Origin: Nocardioides ganghwensis
GTDB taxonomy: Bacteria > Actinomycetota > Actinomycetes > Propionibacteriales > Nocardioidaceae
Length of the DNA stretch: 60,139 nt
Direction: 5' to 3'
Assembly: GCF_014779655.1 (NCBI RefSeq)
Contig: NZ_JACXYX010000022.1
Span: 1 to 60,139 of the forward strand
This document shows, piece by piece, positions 23,280 through 31,272 of the stretch. The notes under the pieces were generated by a model. It saw only the letters and a program-made list of their open reading frames with translations. It made no database searches and had not been told where the DNA came from. Numbering within the stretch: the first letter of the stretch is position 1; the number at the start of each line of letters is the position of its first letter. The position numbers and the translations under genes are program-made.

Positions 23280-23309
23280 GGACGCCGCTACCGCCGCACG
23301 GTGCGCGGC

Positions 23310-24575
23310 TCAGGCCACCCGCGTCACCCGGTAGCGCACGAAGGCCGGCACCGCGAGCGCCGCGACGACAGTGAAGACGACGACCAGTACGCCGCCGCCG
23401 GCCGCGGCGACGGCGGCCCCCGTGGCGGCTGCGGCGGCGCCGTGCGCGACGTCGGCGATCCGGGGACCGCCGGCGACCACCACGATGAAGATGCCCTGGA
23501 GCCGGCCGCGGACCGCGTCGTCGGCAGCGGCCTGCAGCATCGACGTGCGGAAGGCCGCCGACGCCATGTCGGCGGCGCCACCGACGGCGAGCATGAGGAC
23601 GGCGACGACCAGGAGGAGCCCCGGCGCGAAGGGGGCGAGCATGGCGGCGACGCCGAAGCCGACCATCGCCAGGCCCCACACGAGGATGCACACGATCACC
23701 GCGAGGCCCTGGCGCTCGACCCGCGAGACCCAGCCGGAGAGCACCCCGCCGACCACGGCTCCGGCGGGGATGGCGGCGAACAGCAGCGCGAAGGCCAGGC
23801 CGCCCTCGCTCGGGCCGCCGAAGTCGACGTCGGCCATCTCGGGGAACAGCGCCCGCGGCATCCCGAACACCATCGCGATGATGTCGACGACGAACGACAT
23901 CATCAGCACCGGCTGGGTGCGCAGGTAGCGGAAGCCGTCGACGACCGCGCGGATCCCCGGCGTCACGGTCGCGCCCATCACCGGCAGGGGCGGGAGGCGT
24001 ACGACGGCGCCGAGCGTCGCGAAGAGCGTGAGGGTGTCGAGCAGGTAGAGCCACGAGAACCCGATCAGCGGGATCAGCGCGCCACCGACGAGCGGCCCGG
24101 CGATGCCGCCGGCCTGCATGACGGTCATGTTGAGGGAGTTCGCCGCCGGCAGCAGCTCCTTGTCGATGATCCGCGGCAGCAGCGCCGACCGGGTCGGCTG
24201 GTTGACCGCGAAGAACGCCTGCTGCACCGCGAAGAGCGACAGCAGCAGCCACACGTCCTCGGCGCCGAGCGCGGCCTGGAGCCAGAACCCCGCGCTCGTG
24301 GCGATCAGCCCCAGGGTCGTGATGAGCAGCAGCGTCCGCCGGTCGAAGACGTCGGCGAGCGCCCCGCCCCAGAGCCCGAAGACCACCAGCGGGACCAGTC
24401 CGAAGACGCCGGTCAGCCCGACGTACGCCGACGAGCCGGTCATCGCGTAGATCTGCGCGGGCACTGCCACGACGGTCAGCTGGGCGCCGATCACGGTGAC
24501 GATGTTGGCTCGCCAGAGGCGCTTGAAGTGCGGGTTGGCGAGCGGGCGGGTGTCCGCCAGCAGTCGCTTCTCCAC
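23310..24575 (-). CDS. Major facilitator superfamily exporter
   Basis: 421 residues with about twelve membrane helices and the EntS/MFS_3 family look: HFKRLWRANIVTVIGAQLTVVAVP, GLWGGALADVFDRRTLLL (the motif A loop), FFAVNQPTRSALLPRII and RGRLQGIFIVVVAGGPRIAD. It probably exports a small molecule or drug. Start GTG at 24575. The gene is divergent from the metal-sensor operon, but its promoter region is separate. Confidence 0.88.
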   Translation of the reverse strand: MEKRLLADTRPLANPHFKRLWRANIVTVIGAQLTVVAVPAQIYAMTGSSAYVGLTGVFGLVPLVVFGLWGGALADVFDRRTLLLITTLGLIATSAGFWLQAALGAEDVWLLLSLFAVQQAFFAVNQPTRSALLPRIIDKELLPAANSLNMTVMQAGGIAGPLVGGALIPLIGFSWLYLLDTLTLFATLGAVVRLPPLPVMGATVTPGIRAVVDGFRYLRTQPVLMMSFVVDIIAMVFGMPRALFPEMADVDFGGPSEGGLAFALLFAAIPAGAVVGGVLSGWVSRVERQGLAVIVCILVWGLAMVGFGVAAMLAPFAPGLLLVVAVLMLAVGGAADMASAAFRTSMLQAAADDAVRGRLQGIFIVVVAGGPRIADVAHGAAAAATGAAVAAAGGGVLVVVFTVVAALAVPAFVRYRVTRVA

Positions 24576-24618
24576 CCGCGCAGGCTAGGCGACGGCGTAC
24601 GCGCGGTCGGGACGGGCC

Positions 24619-24649
24619 TTGACCCGCGGACCCGAAGGCCACGTATCAT
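24619..24649 (+). promoter_or_regulatory. Strong promoter of the metal-sensor/CDF operon
   Basis: TTGACC (24619-24624), a 19-nt spacer and TATCAT (24644-24649) form one of the best sigma-70-type promoters in the window. The -10 ends 6 nt before the ATG, so the message is leaderless. Confidence 0.7.
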
Positions 24650-24665
24650 CGCCACATGACGATGA
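24646..24665. promoter_or_regulatory. Inverted repeat TCATCG / CGATGA over start codon, probable operator
   Basis: TCATCG (24646-24651) and CGATGA (24660-24665) form a dyad across the -10 end and the first codons. A bound repressor would block the promoter, the usual mode for ArsR/SmtB sensors, so autoregulation is likely. Confidence 0.5.
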
Positions 24666-25021
24666 CAGCGTCCGTCGACGAAGCAACTGGGCTCACGGCG
24701 GCCGCCTGCCTGTTCCACGGCTTCTCGGACCCGTCCCGGCTCTCGATCCTGCGCCACCTCGCCCTCGGCGAGCACCGGGTCGTCGACCTCACCGCCCATC
24801 TCGGCCTGGCCCAGAGCACCGTCTCCCAGCACCTGGCCTGCCTGCGGGACTGCGGCCTGGTCAGCTCGCGCCCGCAGGGGCGCGCATCGTTGTGGTCGCT
24901 CGAGCACCCCGAGACGGTCATGGAGCTGATGGGCTCTGCCGAGCGCCTGCTGGGGCTGACCGGGTACGCCGTCACCCTGTGCCCGACCTACGGTCCCGAC
25001 GCGCTCCACGTGGAGGGCTGA
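24656..25021 (+). CDS. ArsR/SmtB-family metal sensor of CmtR type
   Basis: 121 residues with a winged-helix core: FSDPSRLSILRHLALGEHRV, LTAHLGLAQSTVSQHLACLRDCGLVSS and GRASLWSLEHPE. The recognition-helix pair Cys62-x3-Cys66 (HLACLRDCGL) and a C-terminal Cys109 (TLCPTYG) correspond to the three Cys ligands of mycobacterial CmtR, which senses Cd(II) and Pb(II). It should repress the operon until metal binds. The stop overlaps the CDF gene start by one base. Confidence 0.88.
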   Translation: MTMTASVDEATGLTAAACLFHGFSDPSRLSILRHLALGEHRVVDLTAHLGLAQSTVSQHLACLRDCGLVSSRPQGRASLWSLEHPETVMELMGSAERLLGLTGYAVTLCPTYGPDALHVEG

Positions 25022-25800
25022 TGGTCACCGCGCCCGCCGACCGCGCCCGTCTGGGGCGCCGCGCCCAGCTGCTCGCGGCCGCCTCGGTCTCCTACAACCT
25101 CGTCGAGGCGGTCGTCGCGATCTCCGCGGGCCTCGTCGCCGGGTCGGTCGCCCTGGTCGGGTTCGGCCTCGACTCCGTCGTCGAGGTCTCCAGCGGGCTG
25201 ATCATCCTGTGGCAGTTCCGCCACCCCCTCCCCGAGTCGCGCGAGCGGATGGCGCTCCGGCTGATGGCGGTCTCGTTCTTCGTCCTGGCGGCCTACGTCG
25301 GCTTCGAGTCCGTCCGGGTCCTGGTGGTCGGTCACGACCCGGAGTCGTCCTCGGTGGGCATCGGGCTGGCCATGGCCTCCCTCGCCGTCATGCCCCTCCT
25401 CTCCTGGGCCCAGCGGCGCACCGGCAAGGCCCTCGGCTCCAACGCCGTCGTGGCCGACTCGACACAGACGCTGCTGTGCACCTGTCTCTCGGCCGTCCTG
25501 CTCGTCGGACTGCTCCTCAACGCCACCCTCGGGTGGTCGTGGGCCGACCCGCTCGCCGGCCTGGTGATCGCCGCGATCGCGATCAGGGAGGGCCGCGAGG
25601 CCTGGCGCGGCGAGGGTTGCTGCGGCTCGATCGGGTCCGCGGGCACGCACCCCGCCGGCGCCTGCGCGTGCGGCACCGGCTGCGGCTGCGGGTCCGCGGC
25701 GGGCGGCCAGCCGTCGCACGCGGACGTCGTCGGACCGGCGGGGCGACCCGTCCGGCCGCTCGGCGGGGCCCGGGCGGCTCAGACCAGCGACGACCAGTAG
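25021..25800 (+). CDS. Cation diffusion facilitator (CDF) with Cys-rich C-terminal tail
   Basis: 259 residues with six membrane helices. Metal-site Asp residues lie in VGFGLDSVVEVSSG (helix 2) and NAVVADSTQTLLC (helix 5). Instead of the usual folded cytoplasmic domain, about 55 residues follow IREGREAWRGEGCCGS, containing four Cys in GACACGTGCGCGS and one His, then a Pro/Gly-rich end. The tail could capture soft metals for export. Coupled to the CmtR-like gene, so Cd(II)/Pb(II)/Zn(II) are likely substrates. The last 22 nt overlap the convergent VKOR gene. Confidence 0.88.
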   Translation: MVTAPADRARLGRRAQLLAAASVSYNLVEAVVAISAGLVAGSVALVGFGLDSVVEVSSGLIILWQFRHPLPESRERMALRLMAVSFFVLAAYVGFESVRVLVVGHDPESSSVGIGLAMASLAVMPLLSWAQRRTGKALGSNAVVADSTQTLLCTCLSAVLLVGLLLNATLGWSWADPLAGLVIAAIAIREGREAWRGEGCCGSIGSAGTHPAGACACGTGCGCGSAAGGQPSHADVVGPAGRPVRPLGGARAAQTSDDQ

Positions 25801-26387
25801 GACCAGAACCGCTCGAGGACCAGCAGCACGACGAGCAGGAACGTGCCGAACACGAGCGGACCGCGCCAGTCCCGCAGGACGCTCCCCAGCCAGCCGCCGG
25901 AGGGCGCCCCGAGCACACCGGCGGCCGCGTTGCGCGCCGTGACGTACCAGAACAGCGGGATGACGACCGCCCACACCACCATGCAGTAGGGGCACAGTGC
26001 GCCGATGCGGTAGAGGCTCTGGAAGACGAGCCAGGCGACGAAGACCATCGCCAGGGTGACACCGGCCTGCAGGCCGGCCCAGTACCACCGGGCCAACCGG
26101 GCACCGGCCAGCATGGCAGCGCCGGTCGCGATGACGACGGGGAAGGCGGCCACGCCGATCACCGGGTTGGGGAAGCCGAGCAGCGACGCCTGCGCGGACT
26201 CCATCACGTTGCCGCAGCTCAGCACGGGGTTGATGCTGCACGTCGGGACGTAGCCGCTGTCCTCGGCGAGCCGGATCCGCTCGACGAGCAGCACGGCCGC
26301 GGCGACCAGGCCGACGAGGCCGCCCACGAGGAGGCCGATCGCGAGGGGTCGTTCCTGCGGCTCGCCGGTGGTGGCGTACGTGCTCAT
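25779..26387 (-). CDS. Vitamin K epoxide reductase family protein
   Basis: 202 residues with four to five membrane helices. Both redox Cys pairs are present: TCSINPVLSCGNVM (loop pair) and LCPYCMVVW (CxxC in helix 4). Bacterial VKOR homologues reoxidise a DsbA-like protein by passing electrons to quinone, supporting disulfide formation outside the membrane. GAGGAG 12 nt upstream and the family alignment favour the ATG at 26387. No fused thioredoxin domain and no dsbA neighbour are present. Confidence 0.92.
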   Translation of the reverse strand: MSTYATTGEPQERPLAIGLLVGGLVGLVAAAVLLVERIRLAEDSGYVPTCSINPVLSCGNVMESAQASLLGFPNPVIGVAAFPVVIATGAAMLAGARLARWYWAGLQAGVTLAMVFVAWLVFQSLYRIGALCPYCMVVWAVVIPLFWYVTARNAAAGVLGAPSGGWLGSVLRDWRGPLVFGTFLLVVLLVLERFWSYWSSLV

Positions 26388-26507
26388 GGCGAGCGGGTCT
26401 CCTCGGTGCGGGGTCATGTCGCCCCCATCCTCCGGCATCTCGCCAACCGCGGGTGAGACACTGTCCGGGGCACGCGACCGACGCGGGGCCGAGGGACAGG
26501 GGACCGC

Positions 26508-27128
26508 GTGACAGAGGTAGCGATCGAGCGGTCGGTGACGCCCACCCTCGCCAAGACCGCCAACGTGCTCGCCAAGGGCGCGCTCGTGCTCCTGCTGGCG
26601 TTCGCGGTCGTCTATCCCGACCAGGCCCACCTGCGCGACAAGGCCGCCGGCATGCGCGCGATCGGCTACCCGCTGATCTCCTTCACCGTGCCCGTGCTGT
26701 GGTGGACGCTCTGGCGCGACCGCATCTCGTTCCCGTGGCTGCCCGACCTCCTGATCACCATCACCTGCTTCACCGACATCCTCGGCAACCGCATGGACCT
26801 CTACGACACGGTCGTGTGGTTCGACGACTGGATGCACTTCATGAACACCGGGCTGCTCGCCGCCGCGTTCATCCTGCTGACCTTGCCGCGCGACGTCGGG
26901 TTCGGCCGGGTGCTCGAGCGGGGCCTCGCCTTCGGCGCGACGGCGGCGATCGCCTGGGAGGTCGCGGAGTTCTTCGCGTTCATCAGCCGATCGACCGAGC
27001 GGGAGTTCGCCTACGCCGACACCCTGGGCGACCTGACCCTCGGCGCTGCGGGCGCGGTGGTGGCCGCCGTCGTCATCCACCGGTCCTGGCGTCGGGGACG
27101 GCTCCGGGATCCGCGACCGCTCACCTGA
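26508..27128 (+). CDS. Membrane protein resembling the YjdF/DUF2238 group
   Basis: 206 residues with five or six hydrophobic helices. LYDTVVWFDDWMHFMNTGLLAA in the middle and AIAWEVAEFFAFISRST followed by YADTLGDLTLGAAGAVV near the end recall the conserved Asp/His/Glu-bearing helices of that group. Function is unknown. Start GTG 26508. Confidence 0.7.
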   Translation: MTEVAIERSVTPTLAKTANVLAKGALVLLLAFAVVYPDQAHLRDKAAGMRAIGYPLISFTVPVLWWTLWRDRISFPWLPDLLITITCFTDILGNRMDLYDTVVWFDDWMHFMNTGLLAAAFILLTLPRDVGFGRVLERGLAFGATAAIAWEVAEFFAFISRSTEREFAYADTLGDLTLGAAGAVVAAVVIHRSWRRGRLRDPRPLT

Positions 27129-27137
27129 GGGTGTCTA

Positions 27138-27176
27138 TGCTCGGGAGCACGGAGCCACCCGCTCCACTCCCGAGCA
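27138..27176. promoter_or_regulatory. Two-tier hairpin upstream of the GlsB-type gene
   Basis: TGCTCGGGAG (27138-27147) pairs perfectly with CTCCCGAGCA (27167-27176). Inside, GGAGC (27151-27155) pairs with GCTCC (27161-27165). The structure ends just before the ribosome site AGGAG (27179-27183). A TATGCT -10-like site overlaps the left arm (27136-27141). It may be a structured leader controlling translation, or a terminator of the upstream gene. Confidence 0.6.
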
Positions 27177-27189
27177 CCAGGAGCGCACC

Positions 27190-27450
27190 ATGTTGGGATT
27201 CCTCGTCGCCGGCCTGATCATCGGAGCGCTGGCCCGCCTCATCAAGCCCGGCAAGCAGGACCTCGGACTGCTCGCCACCCTCGGCCTCGGACTCGTCGGC
27301 TCGCTGATCGGCGGGGTCATCGCCCAGTTCTTCGGCACGGGCGACATCTGGGAGCTCAACGTCATCGGCTTCGTCCTCGCCGTCATCGCGGCCGTCCTCC
27401 TCATCGGGGTGGCCGAGTCGGTGGCGGGCAGGAACAAGTCCGCGGGGTGA
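27190..27450 (+). CDS. GlsB/YeaQ/YmgE family stress-response membrane protein
   Basis: 86 residues with three short Gly-rich helices: MLGFLVAGLIIGALARLIKP, LGLGLVGSLIGGVIAQFFG and IGFVLAVIAAVLLIGV. Members are membrane-associated proteins made under general stress; biochemical role unknown. A good AGGAG site precedes the ATG, and a strong hairpin lies just upstream of it. Confidence 0.93.
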   Translation: MLGFLVAGLIIGALARLIKPGKQDLGLLATLGLGLVGSLIGGVIAQFFGTGDIWELNVIGFVLAVIAAVLLIGVAESVAGRNKSAG

Positions 27451-27468
27451 CCCGGTCCGGTGAAATCG

Positions 27469-27487
27469 GTTTAGTCGACCTGAAAAC
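27469..27487. promoter_or_regulatory. AT-rich dyad around GTCGAC upstream of chrA
   Basis: GTTTAGTCGACCTGAAAAC is an imperfect dyad centred on GTCGAC, within an unusually A/T-rich stretch (27461-27500). A second small dyad, CCGCT-cgg-AGCGG, follows at 27499-27511. These probably hold the chrA promoter and a regulator site; no regulator gene is adjacent. Confidence 0.4.
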
Positions 27488-27523
27488 TTGACTTAGACCC
27501 GCTCGGAGCGGTTCGGTTCGTCC

Positions 27524-28888
27524 ATGGCTGAGCCCTCGCCCGTGGCGCACGACGTCATCCCGCTCCGTGAGGCGACGCGGACGTGGTTCGCGATCTCGCT
27601 GCAGACCTTCGGTGGTCCCGCAGGGCAGATCGCGGTCATGCAGCGCACCCTCGTGGAGGAGAAGCGCTGGATCGGCCAGCAGCGGTTCCTCTTCGCCCTG
27701 TCCTACTGCACGCTCCTGCCGGGCCCGGAGGCGCAGCAGCTGGCGACCTACGTCGGCTGGCTGCTCAACGGTGTCAAGGGGGCGCTCGTCGCCGGCGTCC
27801 TCTTCATCCTGCCCGGGGTCGTGGCCCTGCTCGCCCTCTCGGGGATCTACGTCGCCTACGGCGAGACCACGCTCGTGGAGTCGCTCTTCCTCGGGCTGGC
27901 ACCGGCCGTCATCGCGATCGTCGTCCAGGCCGTCGTACGGGTGGGTCGCAAGGGCCTGGGCCATCCGGCGCTCGTGGGCCTCGCTGCCCTCTCCTTCGTG
28001 GCCCTGACCTTCTTCGACGCACCGTTCCCGGCGGTGGTGCTCGCCGCCGCGATCGCGGGCTGGGTGCTCGGACGCCGGATCCGTACGCTCACCCGGCCGC
28101 CCGCCTCGGCTGTCGACGACGGTCCGCCCCCGCTCATCAGCGACGACGCGCTGCACACGGAGCGGCCGTCGACCCGCAGGGCAGCGCTGGTCCTCGGCAT
28201 CGGCCTTCTCGTCTGGTTCGGCCCGGTCGCGCTCGCCGCCGCGGTGTTCGGACGCTCGAGCATCTTCGTCGACCAGGGCGTCTTCTTCTCGGGGGCCGCC
28301 CTCGTCACCTTCGGGGGCGCCTACGCGGTCCTGGCCTACGTGGCCCAGCAGGCGGTGGAGGTCCACGGCTGGCTGGCACCCGGTGAGATGGTGCGCGGAC
28401 TCGCGCTGGCCGAGACCACGCCCGGCCCGCTCGTGATGGTCGTGCAGTTCGTCGCGTTCGTGGGTGCGTACCGGTCCCCGGGCGACCTCGACCCGTGGGT
28501 GGCCGCCGTGCTCGCCGCCGGCCTGACGACCTGGGTGACGTTCGTGCCGTGCTTCCTCTTCATCCTCCTGGGCGCCCCGTACGTCGAGCGGCTGCGGGGC
28601 AACCGCGACCTGGCGGCGGCGCTGGCCGGGATCACGGCCTCGGTGGTGGGCGTCATCGCGAGCCTGGCGGTCTTCTTCGCCCTCCACACGCTCTTCGGCG
28701 AGACCCGGCACCTCGTCGCCGGACCGCTCGACGCGGAGTACCCGGTGCTCTCGTCGGTCGACTGGGCCGCGCTGGCCATCACCGGCCTCGGTGCGGCCCT
28801 GGTCTTCTGGCGCGGCTGGTCGGTGCTCCGGACCCTCGGCGCCTGTGCACTGGCGGGGGTCGTGCTGGGCCTCGCGCTGGCCGCCTGA
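27524..28888 (+). CDS. chrA: Chromate efflux transporter ChrA
   Basis: 454 residues, a long-chain CHR protein made of two homologous halves. Each half has the family pattern: FGGPAGQIAVMQRTLVEE with LPGPEAQQLATYVGW in the first, and FGGAYAVLAYVAQQAVE with ETTPGPLVMVVQFVAF in the second. About ten to twelve membrane helices. It exports chromate (taken up through sulfate transport) driven by the membrane potential. No chrB-type regulator is next to it. Confidence 0.92.
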   Translation: MAEPSPVAHDVIPLREATRTWFAISLQTFGGPAGQIAVMQRTLVEEKRWIGQQRFLFALSYCTLLPGPEAQQLATYVGWLLNGVKGALVAGVLFILPGVVALLALSGIYVAYGETTLVESLFLGLAPAVIAIVVQAVVRVGRKGLGHPALVGLAALSFVALTFFDAPFPAVVLAAAIAGWVLGRRIRTLTRPPASAVDDGPPPLISDDALHTERPSTRRAALVLGIGLLVWFGPVALAAAVFGRSSIFVDQGVFFSGAALVTFGGAYAVLAYVAQQAVEVHGWLAPGEMVRGLALAETTPGPLVMVVQFVAFVGAYRSPGDLDPWVAAVLAAGLTTWVTFVPCFLFILLGAPYVERLRGNRDLAAALAGITASVVGVIASLAVFFALHTLFGETRHLVAGPLDAEYPVLSSVDWAALAITGLGAALVFWRGWSVLRTLGACALAGVVLGLALAA

Positions 28889-28926
28889 CCCCCCGGCGCT
28901 GGGAGCCGACTGACAGGATCGTCGCC

Positions 28927-30414
28927 ATGGCAGGCGAGTCGGCGCAGGGGCACGGACTGTCCGCGTGGGTCGCGGCCGCGCTCGTGTTCGGCTCGTCGGC
29001 GGCCGTCCTCGTGGTCGAGCTGGTGGCGCTCCGCCTGCTCGCGCCCCACTACGGCCTGACGCTCGAGACCAACACGCTGGTGATCGGGATGGCCCTCACC
29101 GCGATCGCCGCCGGCACCTGGGCCGGCGGGTGGACCGCGGACCGGGTCGCGCCGCGACCGCTGCTCGGACCGCTGCTCGGCGTCTCGGGCGCCGCGGTGG
29201 CGCTGACCCCCGCCGTCGTACGCGGGGCTGCCGCGTCGGGCGACGCCGGCCTGCTCCTCCTCGCGGCCATGCTGTCGATCCTCGTGCCCGGGGTGCTGCT
29301 GTCGGCGGTGGGCCCCGTGGTCATCAAGCTGCGGCTCACCAGCCTCGCCGAGACCGGCACCGTCGTCGGACACCTGTCCGGGCTCGGCACCGTGGGGGCG
29401 ATCGTCGGCACGGTGGTGACCGGGTTCGTCCTCGTCTCGCGCGTGCCGGTGAGCGGGATCCTCGTGGGCCTCGGCGTCGCCTTGCTGGTGACGTCGGTCC
29501 TGGTGCAGGTGTCGGGGCGCCGCGGCCGCGGCGACGCGGTGCTCGGGCTGGTGGTCGCGTTCGCCGGTCTCGGTGCGGCGGCGGCGCCCAGCGGGTGCGA
29601 CGTCGAGACGACCTACCACTGCCTCGCGGTCACCGAGGACCCCGACCGGCCGGACGGCCGGGTGCTGGTGCTCGACGGCCTGCGGCACTCCTACGTCGAC
29701 CTCGACGACCCCACCCACCTCGACTTCGCCTACGTCCAGGCGATGGCGTCGGTGCTCGACACCGCGTTCCCCGCCAACGACCCCCTCACGGCCCACCACC
29801 TCGGTGCCGGCGGGCTCACGCTGCCGCGCTACCTCGCGGCGACCCGGCCGGGCACCGCGAGCACGGTCTCCGAGATCGACGCCGGCGTGGTCGAGGCGGA
29901 CCTCGAGCTGCTCGGCGGCTCGCTCCCCGACGGCGTCGAGGTCGACGTCGAGGACGGGCGACTCGCCATCGACGACCTCGACCCCGGCACGCTCGACCTG
30001 GTCGTCGGCGACGCCTTCGGAGGCGTCAGCGTGCCGTGGCACCTCGCCACGGTCGAGGCGCTCGGCGGCCTCGAGCGGAGCCTGGCGGCGGACGGGGTCT
30101 ACGTCGCCAACGTCATCGACCACGGCCCCCTCGACTTCGCCCGCGCCTACGTCCGTACGGCGGCGGAGGTGTTCGACGAGGTGGCGCTGCTCGCCGCCCC
30201 GGACGTCCTGGCGGGCGACGACGGCGGCAACCTCGTCCTCGTCGCGTCCGGGGCGCCGGTCGACCTCGACGCCGTCACCGCGTCGTTCGCCGAGCGCGAC
30301 CTCGACTGGCGCGCGATGTCCGGCGACGAGCTCGCTGCGTGGGCGGCCGACGCTCCGGTGCTGACCGACGACTACGCGCCGGTCGACCAGCTGCTCACGC
30401 CGTACGGTTGGTGA
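28927..30414 (+). CDS. Fused membrane transporter-like / spermidine-synthase-like protein
   Basis: 495 residues. The first about 215 form seven hydrophobic helices (ALVFGSSAAVLVVELVALRLLAPHYG opens the family), and the rest is a spermidine-synthase-like methyltransferase fold: AHHLGAGGLTLPRYLAATRPG (cofactor loop), TVSEIDAGVVEADLELL and LDLVVGDAFGGVSVPWHLATVE. The catalytic Asp of true spermidine synthases corresponds to GDAFGG. Whether it makes polyamines is unproven. No decarboxylase gene is nearby. Confidence 0.88.
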   Translation: MAGESAQGHGLSAWVAAALVFGSSAAVLVVELVALRLLAPHYGLTLETNTLVIGMALTAIAAGTWAGGWTADRVAPRPLLGPLLGVSGAAVALTPAVVRGAAASGDAGLLLLAAMLSILVPGVLLSAVGPVVIKLRLTSLAETGTVVGHLSGLGTVGAIVGTVVTGFVLVSRVPVSGILVGLGVALLVTSVLVQVSGRRGRGDAVLGLVVAFAGLGAAAAPSGCDVETTYHCLAVTEDPDRPDGRVLVLDGLRHSYVDLDDPTHLDFAYVQAMASVLDTAFPANDPLTAHHLGAGGLTLPRYLAATRPGTASTVSEIDAGVVEADLELLGGSLPDGVEVDVEDGRLAIDDLDPGTLDLVVGDAFGGVSVPWHLATVEALGGLERSLAADGVYVANVIDHGPLDFARAYVRTAAEVFDEVALLAAPDVLAGDDGGNLVLVASGAPVDLDAVTASFAERDLDWRAMSGDELAAWAADAPVLTDDYAPVDQLLTPYGW

Positions 30415-30436
30415 CCGTGCTGCCCGTGGCGGAGGC

Positions 30437-31246
30437 CTACGAGTCCTCGGGCAGGCACATCCGGCTGACGAAGGGGACGACGTCGGCGATGGACTCGACC
30501 ATCCGCGTCGGGCGGTAGGGGAAGTTCTCCACCTGGTGGCGCTCGGTGGCGCCGGTGGCCACGAGGATCGTGCGCATCCCGGCCTCGAGGCCGCTGATGA
30601 TGTCGGTGTCCATCCGGTCGCCGATCATCACCGTCGTCTCGGAGTGGGCCTCGAGCCGGTTGAGCGCGCTGCGCATCATCAGCGGGTTGGGCTTGCCGAT
30701 GTAGTAGGGCTGGCGCCCCGTGGCTGTGCTGATGAGCGCGGCGACCGAGCCCGTCGCCGGGAGCATGCCCTGCGCGCTCGGTCCGTTGGGGTCGGGGTTG
30801 GTCGCGATGAAGCGCGCGCCGCTGGCGATGAGGCGGATGGCACGGGTGATCGCCTCGAACGAGTAGGTGCGGGTCTCGCCGAGCACGACGTAGTCGGGGT
30901 CCTGGTCGGTCATCACGTAGCCGACGTCGTGGATGGCCGCGGTCAGGCCGCTCTCGCCGACGACGTACGCCGAGCCGCCCGGCCGCTGGTCGTCCAGGAA
31001 CTGTGCGGTCGCCAGCGCCGAGGTCCAGATCGACTCCTCCGGCACGTCGATGCCGCTGCTGCGCAGCAGCCGCACCCGCAGGTCGCGCGGGGTGAAGATC
31101 GAGTTGTTGGTCAGCACCAGGAACGGCACGTCGTTCTCGCGCAGGGCCGCGATGAACTCCTTGGCGCCCGGGATCGGTTCCTCCTCGCGCACCAGGACCC
31201 CGTCCATGTCGGTCAGCCAGGTGCGTACGGAGCGGGATTCGGTCAC
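30437..31246 (-). CDS. HAD-IIA family (NagD-like) phosphatase
   Basis: 269 residues: TWLTDMDGVLVREEEPIPGA (motif I), VLTNNSIFTPRDL (motif II), IGKPNPLMMRSALNRL (Lys of motif III) and VMIGDRMDTDIISGLEAGM (motif IV). It would dephosphorylate a nucleotide or sugar phosphate. The GTG at 31246 matches family length; an ATG at 31276 overlapping the MMPL stop (ATGA) gives a longer form and shows tight linkage. It ends the tetR-mmpL operon. Confidence 0.9.
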   Translation of the reverse strand: MTESRSVRTWLTDMDGVLVREEEPIPGAKEFIAALRENDVPFLVLTNNSIFTPRDLRVRLLRSSGIDVPEESIWTSALATAQFLDDQRPGGSAYVVGESGLTAAIHDVGYVMTDQDPDYVVLGETRTYSFEAITRAIRLIASGARFIATNPDPNGPSAQGMLPATGSVAALISTATGRQPYYIGKPNPLMMRSALNRLEAHSETTVMIGDRMDTDIISGLEAGMRTILVATGATERHQVENFPYRPTRMVESIADVVPFVSRMCLPEDS

Positions 31247-31272
31247 GGGGCCATTGTCGTGCACGCGGCCGG

